Of a stretch of DNA of 64,000 nucleotides, positions 46,042-54,434 are shown piece after piece. The position numbers and the translations under genes were made by a program. The first letter of the stretch is position 1, and each line of letters begins with the position of its first letter. The notes beneath the pieces were generated by a model, which was not told where the DNA came from, did not search any database, and saw only the letters and a program-made list of their open reading frames with translations. Origin of the DNA: Phycisphaeraceae bacterium (GTDB lineage Bacteria; Planctomycetota; Phycisphaerae; Phycisphaerales; Phycisphaeraceae); contig JAJDCY010000024.1 of NCBI GenBank assembly GCA_029260595.1, forward strand, positions 310,001 through 374,000. The letters run 5' to 3'.

Positions 46042-47139
46042 CTAAAGGTACGCCTCACCGTGCTCCTGCTCGATCAGGCTGTATAGCTGTTTAATCGACT
46101 CGGCCCGATCCGCGCGGCAGATCAGCGTGGCATCATCAGTATGGACAATGATCAGGTCCTCGCACCCGATCGTCGCAACCAGGTGTGACGAATCCGTTGA
46201 GACGACCGTGCACCCACGGGTATCGACCAGGGCATGACAGTCGGCGCTGATCGCGTTGCCCTGTTCGTCCGCGGTGCGCGTCTCAGCGAACGCCGGCCAC
46301 GACCCGATATCCAGCCATGTCAGGTCCATCGGGACCGCGGCGACATTCACCCGGTCGTCCTTCGGAGCCTTTTCCATGACGGCGTAGTCGATGCTGATTT
46401 TCTCGAGCGTCGGGTAGATCGCGGCTAGCACCGCATCGCGGCGGTCGGTGTCCCAGGCCTCGGCGATCTCCATCAGCCCCGCGTGATTCGCCGGCGCGAA
46501 TCGCTCGATGCACCCGAGCAGCGTCGCGGCCCGCCAGATGAACAACCCACTATTCCACCGGTATTCGTCCGGCCCGGCTGCGAGGTATCGCTGGGCGACC
46601 TGTAGCTTGGGCTTTTCTTTGTACTCCACAACGGACCGCGCACCGTCCTGATCGACTGCGTCACCAAGTTGGAGGTAGCCGTACCCCGTGGCCGGGTGGG
46701 TCGGTTTGATCCCGAATGTCACCAGCGTCTCCGGGCTGGACTCGACGAGATTGAACCCATGTTCCAGCACTCGGCGGAACCCCTCGGACGGCTTGATGAT
46801 GTGGTCGGCTGTGAGCACCGCGACCACCGCGTCCGGATCGGTCTTGGCCAGCACCGCCGCCCCGAGCCCTACCGCATTGAGCGTATCGCGGCCGGTCGGC
46901 TCGCCAAGAAAATGTCCCGGCGGCATCTCGGGGATCTCGCCAAGGATAACATCGCGGTGCGATAGCCCCGCGCAGATGTAGCGTTTCTCGGGCGGGATCA
47001 GCCCGTCGAGATGATCGACCGCGACGCGGAGCAGGCTCTTGCCATCAATCAACGGGATGAGTTGTTTGGGCAGGCGGGCGCGGCTCATCGGCCACAAGCG
47101 TGTGCCGGACCCGCCGGCGATGATCAGGGCGTATCGCAT
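46042..47139 (-). CDS. mannose-1-phosphate guanylyltransferase
   Basis: A cytoplasmic nucleotidyltransferase of 365 residues that makes GDP-mannose from GTP and mannose-1-phosphate for surface polysaccharides. The N-terminal pyrophosphorylase signature is IAGGSGTRLWPMSRARLPKQ; later VLTADHIIKPSEGFR, TFGIKPTHPATGYGYLQLG, VVEYKEKPKL, YRWNSGLFIWRA and AVMEKAPKD are all hallmarks of the GMP family. It lacks the isomerase domain found in the bifunctional ManC/AlgA type, so it is the monofunctional, shorter form. Start is ATG at 47139 with GGAG about 11 bases before it. Probably co-transcribed with ruvX 31 bases downstream. Confidence 0.93.
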   Translation of the reverse strand: MRYALIIAGGSGTRLWPMSRARLPKQLIPLIDGKSLLRVAVDHLDGLIPPEKRYICAGLSHRDVILGEIPEMPPGHFLGEPTGRDTLNAVGLGAAVLAKTDPDAVVAVLTADHIIKPSEGFRRVLEHGFNLVESSPETLVTFGIKPTHPATGYGYLQLGDAVDQDGARSVVEYKEKPKLQVAQRYLAAGPDEYRWNSGLFIWRAATLLGCIERFAPANHAGLMEIAEAWDTDRRDAVLAAIYPTLEKISIDYAVMEKAPKDDRVNVAAVPMDLTWLDIGSWPAFAETRTADEQGNAISADCHALVDTRGCTVVSTDSSHLVATIGCEDLIIVHTDDATLICRADRAESIKQLYSLIEQEHGEAYL

Positions 47140-47330
47140 AAGGCAAAAATCTCCGATAAAAAACTATGGTTCGGCGCGTTCGGGCGGTGGGTCCGCGCCC
47201 CATATTTTCACTGCCGCGCCGCCGTTGTTCAGGTAACGCCGTGTCGCGGCCGATAACTGATTACAGCCACTTTACGGCCCCGCCGGGCTCGGGCCAAACT
47301 GCGGCTGATGAAATCATCGGCTTGCGCGCG

Positions 47331-47345
47331 TAGAATGTTTCACCG
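47331..47345 (+). promoter_or_regulatory. -10 element (TAGAAT) close to the ferredoxin start
   Basis: TAGAAT at 47331-47336 lies nine bases before the ATG at 47346, leaving a leader of only two or three bases. No Shine-Dalgarno is visible, consistent with a near-leaderless mRNA. Confidence 0.4.
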
Positions 47346-47618
47346 ATGGCTAAGAAGCTTCCCAAGCAACTCGCACTGCTCGACGAGGACCTCTGCACCG
47401 GGTGCGAGGCGTGCGTCGCGGTCTGCCCGGTGGATTGCATCGATGTCGTCCCCGGCGACAACCACTCGCGGGTGATGCAGCTTTGCTCGATTGACCTGAC
47501 GCGGTGCATCGGCTGCACGCTGTGCCCCCAGGTCTGCCCCTGGGATTGCATCACGATGGTGCCGACCGACCAGATGCTCCGCGAGGACCGCTTTGCCGAC
47601 GAACTGGTCAAAAAGTAG
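47346..47618 (+). CDS. 2[4Fe-4S] ferredoxin
   Basis: A small electron carrier of 90 residues. Two cluster-binding motifs are intact: CTGCEACVAVCPVDC and CIGCTLCPQVCPWDC, each C-x2-C-x2-C-x3-C-P, separated by about 28 residues. The extra length relative to clostridial ferredoxins (55 residues) lies between the motifs and at the C-terminus (MVPTDQMLREDRFADELVKK). No oxidoreductase is adjacent, so the partner cannot be inferred; planctomycetes often encode such ferredoxins alone. The next gene, 107 bases downstream, is ferritin-like, so iron handling could be the common theme. Confidence 0.9.
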   Translation: MAKKLPKQLALLDEDLCTGCEACVAVCPVDCIDVVPGDNHSRVMQLCSIDLTRCIGCTLCPQVCPWDCITMVPTDQMLREDRFADELVKK

Positions 47619-47725
47619 CACACCCGGTCTGCGCCACGCGGCTCTTCAACTCATTCGAACCCTGCTACACAATCGCCCGTAGAATTGGGCGTCCGTGCTG
47701 TATTTCTTAATCAGAGAGGTTTGTG

Positions 47726-48187
47726 ATGAGCGACAAGAAGCAAGCGGCGATCGTGGGCCTGCTAAAGACCAGCTACAACATGGAGCTGGAGACGGTCATT
47801 AACTACGTGGCCAACTCGGTCCATCTTGACGGGGTGCGCGCCGATCCGATCAAGAGCAACCTGGCGGTCGACGCGACCGAGGAGCTCGGCCACGCGACAT
47901 CACTGGCAAAACGGATCAAGGTTCTGGGCGGCAACGTCCCGGGGTCGATGGCCTTGAAGATGGGCCAGACGGAGCTTCAACCGCCGAAGGACCCGCTGGA
48001 CCTGATTGCCGTCGTCGAAGGTGTGGTCACTGCTGAGAAGGGCGCGATCGCTCAATACCAGAAAGTGATCGATGCCTGTGATGGTGTCGACCCGGTCACG
48101 CAGGACCTGTGCATCCAGTTGATGGGCGACGAACAGGAGCACCTGCGTCAGTTCAAGGGCTACCTCGCCGAGTTGAAGCGCGACTGA
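47726..48187 (+). CDS. ferritin-like (bacterioferritin/Dps-type) protein
   Basis: A protein of 153 residues, ATG at 47726 with AGAGAGG before it. Four-helix ferritin-like fold with the ligand pattern of di-iron proteins: Glu in NMELETVINYVANS (helix A), EELGHATSLAKRI (E-x-x-H, helix B), TAEKGAIAQYQKVID (helix C) and GDEQEHLRQFKGYL (E-x-x-H-like, helix D). So it can bind a di-iron centre and oxidise or store iron. Length and helix A resemble the bacterioferritin-type proteins of planctomycetes rather than true Dps. It follows the ferredoxin gene and is convergent with the EI24 gene. Confidence 0.85.
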   Translation: MSDKKQAAIVGLLKTSYNMELETVINYVANSVHLDGVRADPIKSNLAVDATEELGHATSLAKRIKVLGGNVPGSMALKMGQTELQPPKDPLDLIAVVEGVVTAEKGAIAQYQKVIDACDGVDPVTQDLCIQLMGDEQEHLRQFKGYLAELKRD

Positions 48188-48193
48188 TTGCGG

Positions 48194-48979
48194 CTACGTC
48201 GCTCGGCCGGCGGCGTGCAGGTCCGCATAAAGCAGCGTGCCCGCAACGGTCGCGACCGGCAGCAGGATCAGGTTCAACCCGGGGATCAGCATCATCAACA
48301 GCGTCGCCAACCCCAGGCCGAGGCAGGCCGAGGCGTTGCGGTTCACGATGCGCCACCGGCCCCAGTAGGGGACCAACCGACGTGTCATCGGGAGTCCGGT
48401 GAACTCGTGGGCCAACAGCAGGGCGTTGAACCCGGTCCCGAGCACCGGTGCCGCCGGCCCCGTGATGAGCAGGGCCAGATTCACAACAACCAGCAGCACA
48501 ATCGCCCAGAGCAGATCGGCCAGGGCGATACGAAAACTCGCCCACGCACGACGTAGGCTGAACGCTTCCGGTTCGATGTCCAGCGCGATTGATTCAGCTT
48601 TTTCCGAGAGCATGTCAAGCAGCGGGCTGGCGATCGTTTGCCCGACAAACACGACAAGCACACCGGTCAGCACGATCACGACCAGGCAGACGAACACCCA
48701 CAGCACCCACAGCATTGCCGCATACAGGTACGACCCCTCGATCCAGTTTTCCATCCGGGCGAGGTAGGGTTGGATCAGTGCGATCCCGGCCCACATCAGC
48801 CCAACCCACGCCAGGATGTTGATCCCGATGCTCGCAAGTGTGTAGGTCCACAGCCCGTGCCGGTGGATGAATCGCACCGCTTTGAGCGGGTACCCAAAGC
48901 CGCGGATGAAGTCCGTAATCGCCCAGCGGCGGGCCGGCGGGGCTTGGGCGGGTGTGTCAGTCAATCGGTGATTCCTCAC
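48194..48979 (-). CDS. EI24/CysZ-like membrane protein
   Basis: An inner-membrane protein of 261 residues, starting at GTG 48979. The EI24 family pattern is clear: DFIRGFGYPLKAVRFIHRHG just before the first membrane segment (WTYTLASIGINILAWVGLMW), a second pair around residues 85-115 (LWVLWVFVCLVVIVLTGVLV), the conserved IASPLLDMLSEKAE loop, LLWAIVLLVVVNLALLITG, and a final LLMMLIPGLNLILLPVATVA. CysZ in E. coli imports sulphate, but most EI24 proteins are uncharacterised and no sulphur-assimilation gene lies near. A TGGTATGAT extended -10 on the minus strand at about 49050-49042 precedes it by some 60 bases. Confidence 0.88.
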   Translation of the reverse strand: MRNHRLTDTPAQAPPARRWAITDFIRGFGYPLKAVRFIHRHGLWTYTLASIGINILAWVGLMWAGIALIQPYLARMENWIEGSYLYAAMLWVLWVFVCLVVIVLTGVLVVFVGQTIASPLLDMLSEKAESIALDIEPEAFSLRRAWASFRIALADLLWAIVLLVVVNLALLITGPAAPVLGTGFNALLLAHEFTGLPMTRRLVPYWGRWRIVNRNASACLGLGLATLLMMLIPGLNLILLPVATVAGTLLYADLHAAGRAT

Positions 48980-49041
48980 GCCGTGTCTGGTGCATGCGAA
49001 GGGTATACGAAGACGGCGGGGCGGTGGGTCGAGGGCTGAGT

Positions 49042-49050
49042 ATCATACCA
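49042..49050 (-). promoter_or_regulatory. extended -10 element for the EI24 gene
   Basis: TGGTATGAT on the minus strand (49050-49042): TATGAT with the upstream TG. It lies about 63 bases before the GTG start at 48979. Confidence 0.4.
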
Positions 49051-49135
49051 GGCTGACTGAGTACCACGTGGGATTCTTTCGATCACGGTCTACCGGAGTG
49101 CACTCTGATCATCGTTAGACAGTCCGAGACGTGAA

Positions 49136-50005
49136 ATGACTAAAACTGTTCACATCCAGGTGTTGGTCGCGGTGTTGTTATTGAGTTCGCCAGTCAGACT
49201 GCTAATAGCGGAACCAATTGAGATTGTCGCCGTCCGGATTGAGGCCCCGCCCATTGTGGATGGCGTGTCAACCGATCCGACGTGGCTGGCGATCTCGCCG
49301 GTCTCTGTCACGGTGCAGAAGACGGTTGACGGGCGGTTGGTCAAGCACCAAGTCCACCTCCGCGCCGTGCACGACGGCGAGCGTCTGCATCTGCTCGCTC
49401 AATGGGATGACTCAACCGGTGACACGGGACACCACACACGCGTTTGGGACGAAAAGCGGTCGCGGTACGTCGATGCGGGCGATCGTGAGGACGGGCTGGC
49501 GATCTCCTGGGCGATGGGCGACGACTTTAGTGCCTGCATGCTGGCCGGGATCGCCTACCAAGCGGACCTATGGCACTGGATGGCTTGCCGCACCAACCCG
49601 GCCCGTGTCGCAGCCGACGGCAGACTCATCATGAGCACCAAACGGCAATCCGATATGACCAATCAATGGAAGACCAAGCGCGGGACGGTCTATATTGATA
49701 AGCTCGACGACGGTGGCGACGGGCCGTTCAGTAAGCAGGCGACTCCGAAGCAGTTCGAGGGCCCACGGCTGGCGCGGTATCGGACACAGCCGCCAACCGG
49801 TAGCCAAGCAGACGTGCATGCCCAAGGCCGACACGATGGTTCGCGTTGGACGTTGGAGCTCGCTCGCCGATTAGACACAAAGCACCCGGACGACCTGACG
49901 ATGGTCGTTGGCGGAATATACCCCTTCGCGATTGCGGTGTTCGATCGGGAGACCGACGAGGATCACCGCACCAGCGGCCCGCTGCAACTGCGGATCGCCG
50001 AGTGA
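49136..50005 (+). CDS. exported haem-binding-type protein (ethylbenzene dehydrogenase gamma-like domain)
   Basis: A protein of 289 residues with signal peptide (residues about 1-25, LVAVLLLSSPVRLLIA). The mature part is one DOMON/EB_dh-type beta sandwich: APPIVDGVSTDPTWLAISPV opens it as in the haem-binding subunits of DMSO-reductase family enzymes, followed by VHLRAVHDGERLHLLAQWDD, DRKD-like EDGLAISWAMGDDF, YQADLWHWMACRTNPA (the 'D-x-W-H-W' block) and the late GGIYPFAIAVFDRET. Domains of this type bind haem b with Met and Lys ligands; I cannot verify the ligands. No molybdenum enzyme is near, so the partner is unknown. Confidence 0.75.
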   Translation: MTKTVHIQVLVAVLLLSSPVRLLIAEPIEIVAVRIEAPPIVDGVSTDPTWLAISPVSVTVQKTVDGRLVKHQVHLRAVHDGERLHLLAQWDDSTGDTGHHTRVWDEKRSRYVDAGDREDGLAISWAMGDDFSACMLAGIAYQADLWHWMACRTNPARVAADGRLIMSTKRQSDMTNQWKTKRGTVYIDKLDDGGDGPFSKQATPKQFEGPRLARYRTQPPTGSQADVHAQGRHDGSRWTLELARRLDTKHPDDLTMVVGGIYPFAIAVFDRETDEDHRTSGPLQLRIAE

Positions 50006-50035
50006 GGCAAACTCGCCGTTCGCCACTTCGCCAAC

Positions 50036-50692
50036 CTAGTACTTAACCGAGCAGCCGTAAGGCGTGGTCTTCGCGTTCGGGACCGGCAGCCCCGCCATCG
50101 CAGCTTCGAGCACCTCGACGACGTAGTTGGTCGAGTTGGGGATGTCATCGGGATCGGTCGACCGCGTGCTGTCGATCGCCCCGTCGTAGATCAGATCGAG
50201 TTCGGGGTTAAACACGAGCATGTGCGGTGTGGTTTTCGCGTCGTATTGCTTGCCGACCGCGCCGTCTTCATCGAGCAGGTAAGCGGTGCCTTGGAAATTC
50301 TCATTGGCGATGCGGTCTCGCAGCGCCTGGCCCTGAAAGTTCCCCTGCTTGCCCGGCGCCGATGAGGAGATGCCCAACCAAACCACTCCCTTGCCGACAT
50401 ACATCGCCTGAAGCCCGGGCATGTTCCCCGACCCGTAGTGCTTTTTCACAAACGGGCAGTCGAAGTTGATCCATTCCAGGACGACGTACTTGCCCTGATA
50501 CGACGAGAGGGTGTGGGATTGACCGTTGCTGTCGACGAGCGTGAAATCCCACTCCGCCGCCGGTGCCGCGGCTTCGACGGGCTGGTCAAGGTGATCGTGC
50601 GCTTCGTCCTCGATCCCGCAACTCCCACAGTGGGCGTACGCGACGCCGGACATCATCATGGCGGTCAACAAGGCAAGGGCGAGTGTTCTCAT
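50036..50692 (-). CDS. exported AhpC/TSA-type redoxin with a lone active-site Cys
   Basis: A protein of 218 residues, ATG at 50692 behind GGGAGGA. Signal peptide at residues 1-20 (ALALLTAMMMSGVAYA); mature N-terminus HCGSCGIEDEAHDH is His/Cys-rich and could bind metal. Redoxin domain: WDFTLVDSNGQSHTL, VVLEWINFDCPFVKKHYGSG (Cys at the active-site position, but Phe-Asp-Cys-Pro-Phe rather than C-x-x-C), then GISSSAPGKQGNFQG and TPHMLVFNPELDLIY. Ending NAKTTPYGCSVKY includes a possible resolving Cys. Related in layout to the redoxin at 25701 but exported. The DsbD-like gene starts 77 bases downstream in the same direction, so the two may form one redox pathway outside the membrane. Confidence 0.83.
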   Translation of the reverse strand: MRTLALALLTAMMMSGVAYAHCGSCGIEDEAHDHLDQPVEAAAPAAEWDFTLVDSNGQSHTLSSYQGKYVVLEWINFDCPFVKKHYGSGNMPGLQAMYVGKGVVWLGISSSAPGKQGNFQGQALRDRIANENFQGTAYLLDEDGAVGKQYDAKTTPHMLVFNPELDLIYDGAIDSTRSTDPDDIPNSTNYVVEVLEAAMAGLPVPNAKTTPYGCSVKY

Positions 50693-50768
50693 CGGTTGAT
50701 CCTCCCAGATCAGAGTGTTTGGTTGCATCGGATAATAACCGATGCCTTGTGGAGTGGACAGCAAGCCG

Positions 50769-52952
50769 CTAGTCGAACCCCGCCCCACGCAATGCTTCGA
50801 TCACGATCGCTTCGGTCAGCAGATTCGGCAGGATCACGGCTGGCTTGTTGTCGCGACCGGTTTCCAAGACATAGAGGGGGACGCTAACCCGTCCGTAGGC
50901 CGCCAACGCATCAGCGATCACCGTGTCCTGATTGGTCCAGTCGGCCTTGATAGCCGTGATCCCGTGCCGATCGAAAACCTCAGCGACGCCGCGGCGGTCT
51001 AACGCGACAACCTGATTCACCTGGCAACTAAGACACCAACCGGCCGTGAAATCGATGAAGTACGGGTGACCGGCCTGCTCGAGCGCCGCGATCCGATCAG
51101 ACGAGTACGGCTCCCACGCCGGCCCGGTCACCGGAGCCGAAATCGCTCGCAGTGGCAACCAGAGCCCGACGCCCACGCCAAGAACCACCAATGCTCGAGC
51201 GAGCCACGGCCGGGGCTTGGGTCGGAGACGATCACCGAAGTGCCCCAAGGCACACGCGCCCATCCCGACCACCAACAGCCCGAGCATCAGCCACGCCACC
51301 TCATCAACCCCTGTGGTTTTCGCTCCGCTGGGCGCTTGGTGGCCGAACACCCACGCCAGCCACACGACGGCCAGGAGCAGCATGAACCCCATCGCTTTTT
51401 TCAGGGTGTCCATCCAAGGCCCCGGCTTGGGGATGTACCCAAGCAGACCCGGACTCGCGGCGAGCACGACGTATGGCAGCGCCATCCCCAGCGCTAGCGC
51501 TGTGAAGACCCCGAAGGCCGTTGCCCTGCTTCCGGTCAACGCGACGCCCAACGCGGTGCCCATAAACGGCGCGGTGCACGGCGTCGCGACAACGGTCGCG
51601 AGGACACCGCTAAAAAATGCCCCGAGCAAACCCTGTCTCGACGACTGTGTTCCGCCGATCGAGGTCAGCCCAACGCCGATCTCAAAGACACCGAAAAGAT
51701 TCAAACCCATTAGCAGAAACAACGCCGCCATCACCACCACAAACGTCGGCGACTGAAGTTGAAAACCCCACCCAAGTTGCCCGCCCGCGGCGCGAAGAGC
51801 CAACAACAAGGTGGCGACCACCCAGAACGACACCACGATTCCCGCCGCGAACACAATTGCGTGCGTCAGCGCATGGTGTCGGCCGAGTTCCGATGCGCGC
51901 ACAAAGCCGAGCACCTTCAACGAGAGCACCGGCAGCACACACGGCATGAGATTGAGGATTAACCCGCCGACCGCGGCACCGAGCAGGATCAATGGGAGCG
52001 AATCAGGCACGTCGGCTGCGCCCTGCCTCAGTGGCGGTGATGTGGTATCGGCGGCACGATCGCTCAACGGGATGTCGATACGCAGCGCCGAACTGCCGTT
52101 CGCGCCCGGCCAACCGGAACCTGCGACGAGTACGCCGAGAACCCGATTGGGGACAGTGATGCCGGGTGTGGTATCGAGCGGGACGCGCAGCGTGAGGGTG
52201 TTGCCGGTGACCGAAACCTGTTGTTCGCCCGCATTGCGGACCCACCCCGGTAGGTCCGGGAAGAACACCGCCTCCGGTGGGGAGGCCGGCGCCCCACCCG
52301 GTCCCTCGACCGTGAGCTCCATCACGCCGTCGCCGACGATGGCCGACGCTTCCCAGCCCGCCCGCGATGCGAAGACGGGGAGGCGCAACCGAGCCGCATC
52401 AAACAACGGCTGAATGTCGCCGGCCCGCACCGCGAGATCCGCCACGGGCACGTCCACCGCCAGGCTGGCGGAGCCGGGGATGCATTCTTCTTCGCAGACC
52501 AGCCAATCGATCTTGGCCGCGATGCGCACAGTTTGCCCGGGCGACAAACCCGGCGGCGGTGTGATCTCGGCGAGTAAAACCACCTCGCCCTCGTATCCGA
52601 AATTCACCAGGTGCTTAAGTCGGATCCGACTGGGTGCCGGCCATCGCAGCGGCGACGCGGTAAACCCTTCCGGCAACGTCCATCTGACACGCGGCTCGAG
52701 CCCGGAATCTCCCGGGTTCTTCCAGTAAACGTGCCAGTGCTCGTCGAGATCGAAATGCAGCCCGAGTGTGAACGGCTCACCGGGACGGATTGCGGCCGCC
52801 TCACTCAGCAGTGAAACGGTTACGTGCGGTGCCTGAACACGCGCCTGTGGGCTCACAGCGCTGACCGCAAAACTCGGCGACGCGGCCATCCCAACGACCG
52901 CTATCAAGCCGAGCAGCAACGCGAGATGTGTCAGGCGGTGTCTCATGCGCAT
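50769..52952 (-). CDS. DsbD/ScsB-type thiol:disulphide reductase
   Basis: A membrane protein of 727 residues that passes electrons from cytoplasmic thioredoxin to exported redox proteins. Start is ATG at 52952 (another Met two codons on). Signal peptide, then a 'ScsB/DsbC N-terminal' domain (about 30-310) with the CEEECIPGSASLAVDV block (C-x3-C), a membrane domain of eight helices with the two essential Cys in LMPCVLPVLSLKVLG and VATPCTAPFMGTALG, and a C-terminal thioredoxin domain with WCLSC (DFTAGWCLSCQVN). The presence of the extended N-terminal domain marks the ScsB-like branch. It lies just before the exported redoxin gene. A TATAAT lies at 53005-53000. Confidence 0.92.
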   Translation of the reverse strand: MRMRHRLTHLALLLGLIAVVGMAASPSFAVSAVSPQARVQAPHVTVSLLSEAAAIRPGEPFTLGLHFDLDEHWHVYWKNPGDSGLEPRVRWTLPEGFTASPLRWPAPSRIRLKHLVNFGYEGEVVLLAEITPPPGLSPGQTVRIAAKIDWLVCEEECIPGSASLAVDVPVADLAVRAGDIQPLFDAARLRLPVFASRAGWEASAIVGDGVMELTVEGPGGAPASPPEAVFFPDLPGWVRNAGEQQVSVTGNTLTLRVPLDTTPGITVPNRVLGVLVAGSGWPGANGSSALRIDIPLSDRAADTTSPPLRQGAADVPDSLPLILLGAAVGGLILNLMPCVLPVLSLKVLGFVRASELGRHHALTHAIVFAAGIVVSFWVVATLLLALRAAGGQLGWGFQLQSPTFVVVMAALFLLMGLNLFGVFEIGVGLTSIGGTQSSRQGLLGAFFSGVLATVVATPCTAPFMGTALGVALTGSRATAFGVFTALALGMALPYVVLAASPGLLGYIPKPGPWMDTLKKAMGFMLLLAVVWLAWVFGHQAPSGAKTTGVDEVAWLMLGLLVVGMGACALGHFGDRLRPKPRPWLARALVVLGVGVGLWLPLRAISAPVTGPAWEPYSSDRIAALEQAGHPYFIDFTAGWCLSCQVNQVVALDRRGVAEVFDRHGITAIKADWTNQDTVIADALAAYGRVSVPLYVLETGRDNKPAVILPNLLTEAIVIEALRGAGFD

Positions 52953-52999
52953 ATCGAAAAATCGGCGAGCCTGTCTGTAGTTCGGCACGGCGGTCGCGC

Positions 53000-53005
53000 A
53001 TTATA
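53000..53005 (-). promoter_or_regulatory. -10 element (TATAAT) for the DsbD-like gene
   Basis: Perfect TATAAT on the minus strand, about 48 bases before the ATG at 52952, with the context GCC-TATAAT-GCG that recurs elsewhere in the window. No clear -35. Confidence 0.5.
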
Positions 53006-53052
53006 GGCGTCGGTCGGCCACATTGACCGAACCGGTACCGAGCCCGGCCATC

Positions 53053-53322
53053 TCAAAGAAGAAACTTGACGCCGAACCCCTGCTCGGGCGTGATGTGCCT
53101 GACCTCACAGCGGTACCGGACATCGTTGTTCATGGGGAACAACAGCGTCAATTCAACTTCATCACCGACGGCCAGCCCCGTCGTTGGACCGGTGATCGAC
53201 GCTCCGCCTGCGGACAAATCGCAGATGCCAGCCGCAATGTGTTTGCCGTCCGACCGCTTGACGCGCGCCACGATCGCCTTGGCCAGTGTCGAGTGTCTCG
53301 GTGATGTACGCTGATCATCCAC
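53053..53322 (-). CDS. single-domain PilZ protein
   Basis: A protein of 89 residues. PilZ hallmarks for c-di-GMP binding are both present: RTSPR (R-x3-R, residues about 5-9) and DLSAGGASI (D-x-S-x-x-G). The rest is a six-stranded barrel (VGDEVELTLLFPM, YRCEVRHITPEQGFGVKFL). With no other domain, it is likely an adaptor that changes partner activity on c-di-GMP binding. It lies between the DsbD-like gene and dapF, with the same direction as both, but there is no functional link evident. No diguanylate cyclase or phosphodiesterase is in the window. Confidence 0.88.
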   Translation of the reverse strand: MDDQRTSPRHSTLAKAIVARVKRSDGKHIAAGICDLSAGGASITGPTTGLAVGDEVELTLLFPMNNDVRYRCEVRHITPEQGFGVKFLL

Positions 53323-53423
53323 TGCGTTTGCGAGGCCCCCGATTGCTGTTAACGCACCAACAGCGTACCGGCGACCGGCTTCGGGCTCAACGCACCACGC
53401 GATGTGATCGACAGCGCGGGTGG

Positions 53424-54332
53424 TTATTCAGGTAGCGGCCAGTCACCGCTGAACACCTCGACGGCTGGACCGGTCATTAAGACCTGGTTGTCGTCTTCGC
53501 GCCACTCCAACTCGAGATCACCGCCGGGAAGGTGGGCGAGGATCTTGCGGCCGGACCGTCCGGTGAGCACGCCGGCGACGCAGACCGCGGCTGCGCCGGT
53601 CCCGCACGCCTGGGTGATGCCGCTGCCGCGCTCCCACGTCCGCATGGTGACCTCGACCGAACGGTGGATTTGGACGAAGTGGGCGTTGATGCGATTGGGG
53701 AATAGCGGGTGGTGCTCGAGCACCGGGCCGATCTGTTCGAGCGGGATGGCCTCGACGTCGGTGCAGTAGAACATCGCATGCGGGTTGCCCATCGACACAC
53801 AGGTCATCCGTTGATCCAGCCCCGATCGCGATATCCAGCCGGGCGGCAGTCCGTCCGGCCAACGCACCTCGTCTGCCGTCGGATGATCCACGACGCGCCC
53901 CGCGCCGGTGATGCCGACCGGGATCCGTGACGCCTCAAGGACCGGCACACCCATCTCAACCGTTACGCGGTCGACTTTGCCGGCCGCATCGAGTGTATAG
54001 GTCAGCGTAAGGACGCCATTGCCAGTCTGGACACGCATCGGGTTCGCATCCGCGACGCCGTGGTCGTGGGCCAGCTTGCAGACACACCGGACCCCGTTGC
54101 CGCACATCTCGGCTTCGGAGCCGTCCGCATTAAACATCTGCATCCGCACGTGCGCGTCGGTACCGGGATCGCCAGGCAACAGCAGGATCAGCCCATCGCC
54201 GCCCACGCCGCGGTGCCGGTCCGCGACGACCGGTGCGAGCGAGGCCGGGTCGTCAACGCCCTGCTCGAAGCCGTTCACGTACACGTAGTCGTTGCCCGTG
54301 CCGTGCATCTTGATGAAACGCAGTGATCGCAT
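53424..54332 (-). CDS. dapF: diaminopimelate epimerase
   Basis: A cytoplasmic enzyme of 302 residues that converts LL- to meso-diaminopimelate for lysine and peptidoglycan. Start is ATG at 54332 (RFIKMHGTGNDYVYVNGFEQ, standard). The two catalytic Cys are in EMCGNGVRCVCKL and TQACGTGAAAVCVAG. Other hallmarks: DGLILLLPG, MRMQMFNADGSEAE, MTCVSMGNPHAMFY and RTWERGSGIT. About 25 residues more than E. coli DapF, mainly a loop near 150-185 (DHPTADEVRWPDGLPPGWIS). Presence of dapF shows that the organism makes diaminopimelate, relevant because peptidoglycan in planctomycetes was long disputed. A TATAAT lies 38 bases upstream at 54375-54370. Confidence 0.95.
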   Translation of the reverse strand: MRSLRFIKMHGTGNDYVYVNGFEQGVDDPASLAPVVADRHRGVGGDGLILLLPGDPGTDAHVRMQMFNADGSEAEMCGNGVRCVCKLAHDHGVADANPMRVQTGNGVLTLTYTLDAAGKVDRVTVEMGVPVLEASRIPVGITGAGRVVDHPTADEVRWPDGLPPGWISRSGLDQRMTCVSMGNPHAMFYCTDVEAIPLEQIGPVLEHHPLFPNRINAHFVQIHRSVEVTMRTWERGSGITQACGTGAAAVCVAGVLTGRSGRKILAHLPGGDLELEWREDDNQVLMTGPAVEVFSGDWPLPE

Positions 54333-54369
54333 GGAAGGCCCTTCGTGCGGGGTTGTCGCCCGGGTCGGG

Positions 54370-54375
54370 ATTATA
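54370..54375 (-). promoter_or_regulatory. -10 element (TATAAT) for dapF
   Basis: Perfect TATAAT on the minus strand, about 38 bases before the dapF ATG, context GCC-TATAAT-CCC. No clear -35. Confidence 0.5.
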
Positions 54376-54434
54376 GGCACGGCTGCGGCGGCATCCCCTG
54401 AATCGAATAAAAACATCGGCCACGCTGAACCCGA

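Noticed and set aside
47620-47680. tRNA-like T-loop (TTCGAA with flanking bases)
   Set aside because: No matching stem, acceptor or anticodon arm can be paired around it.
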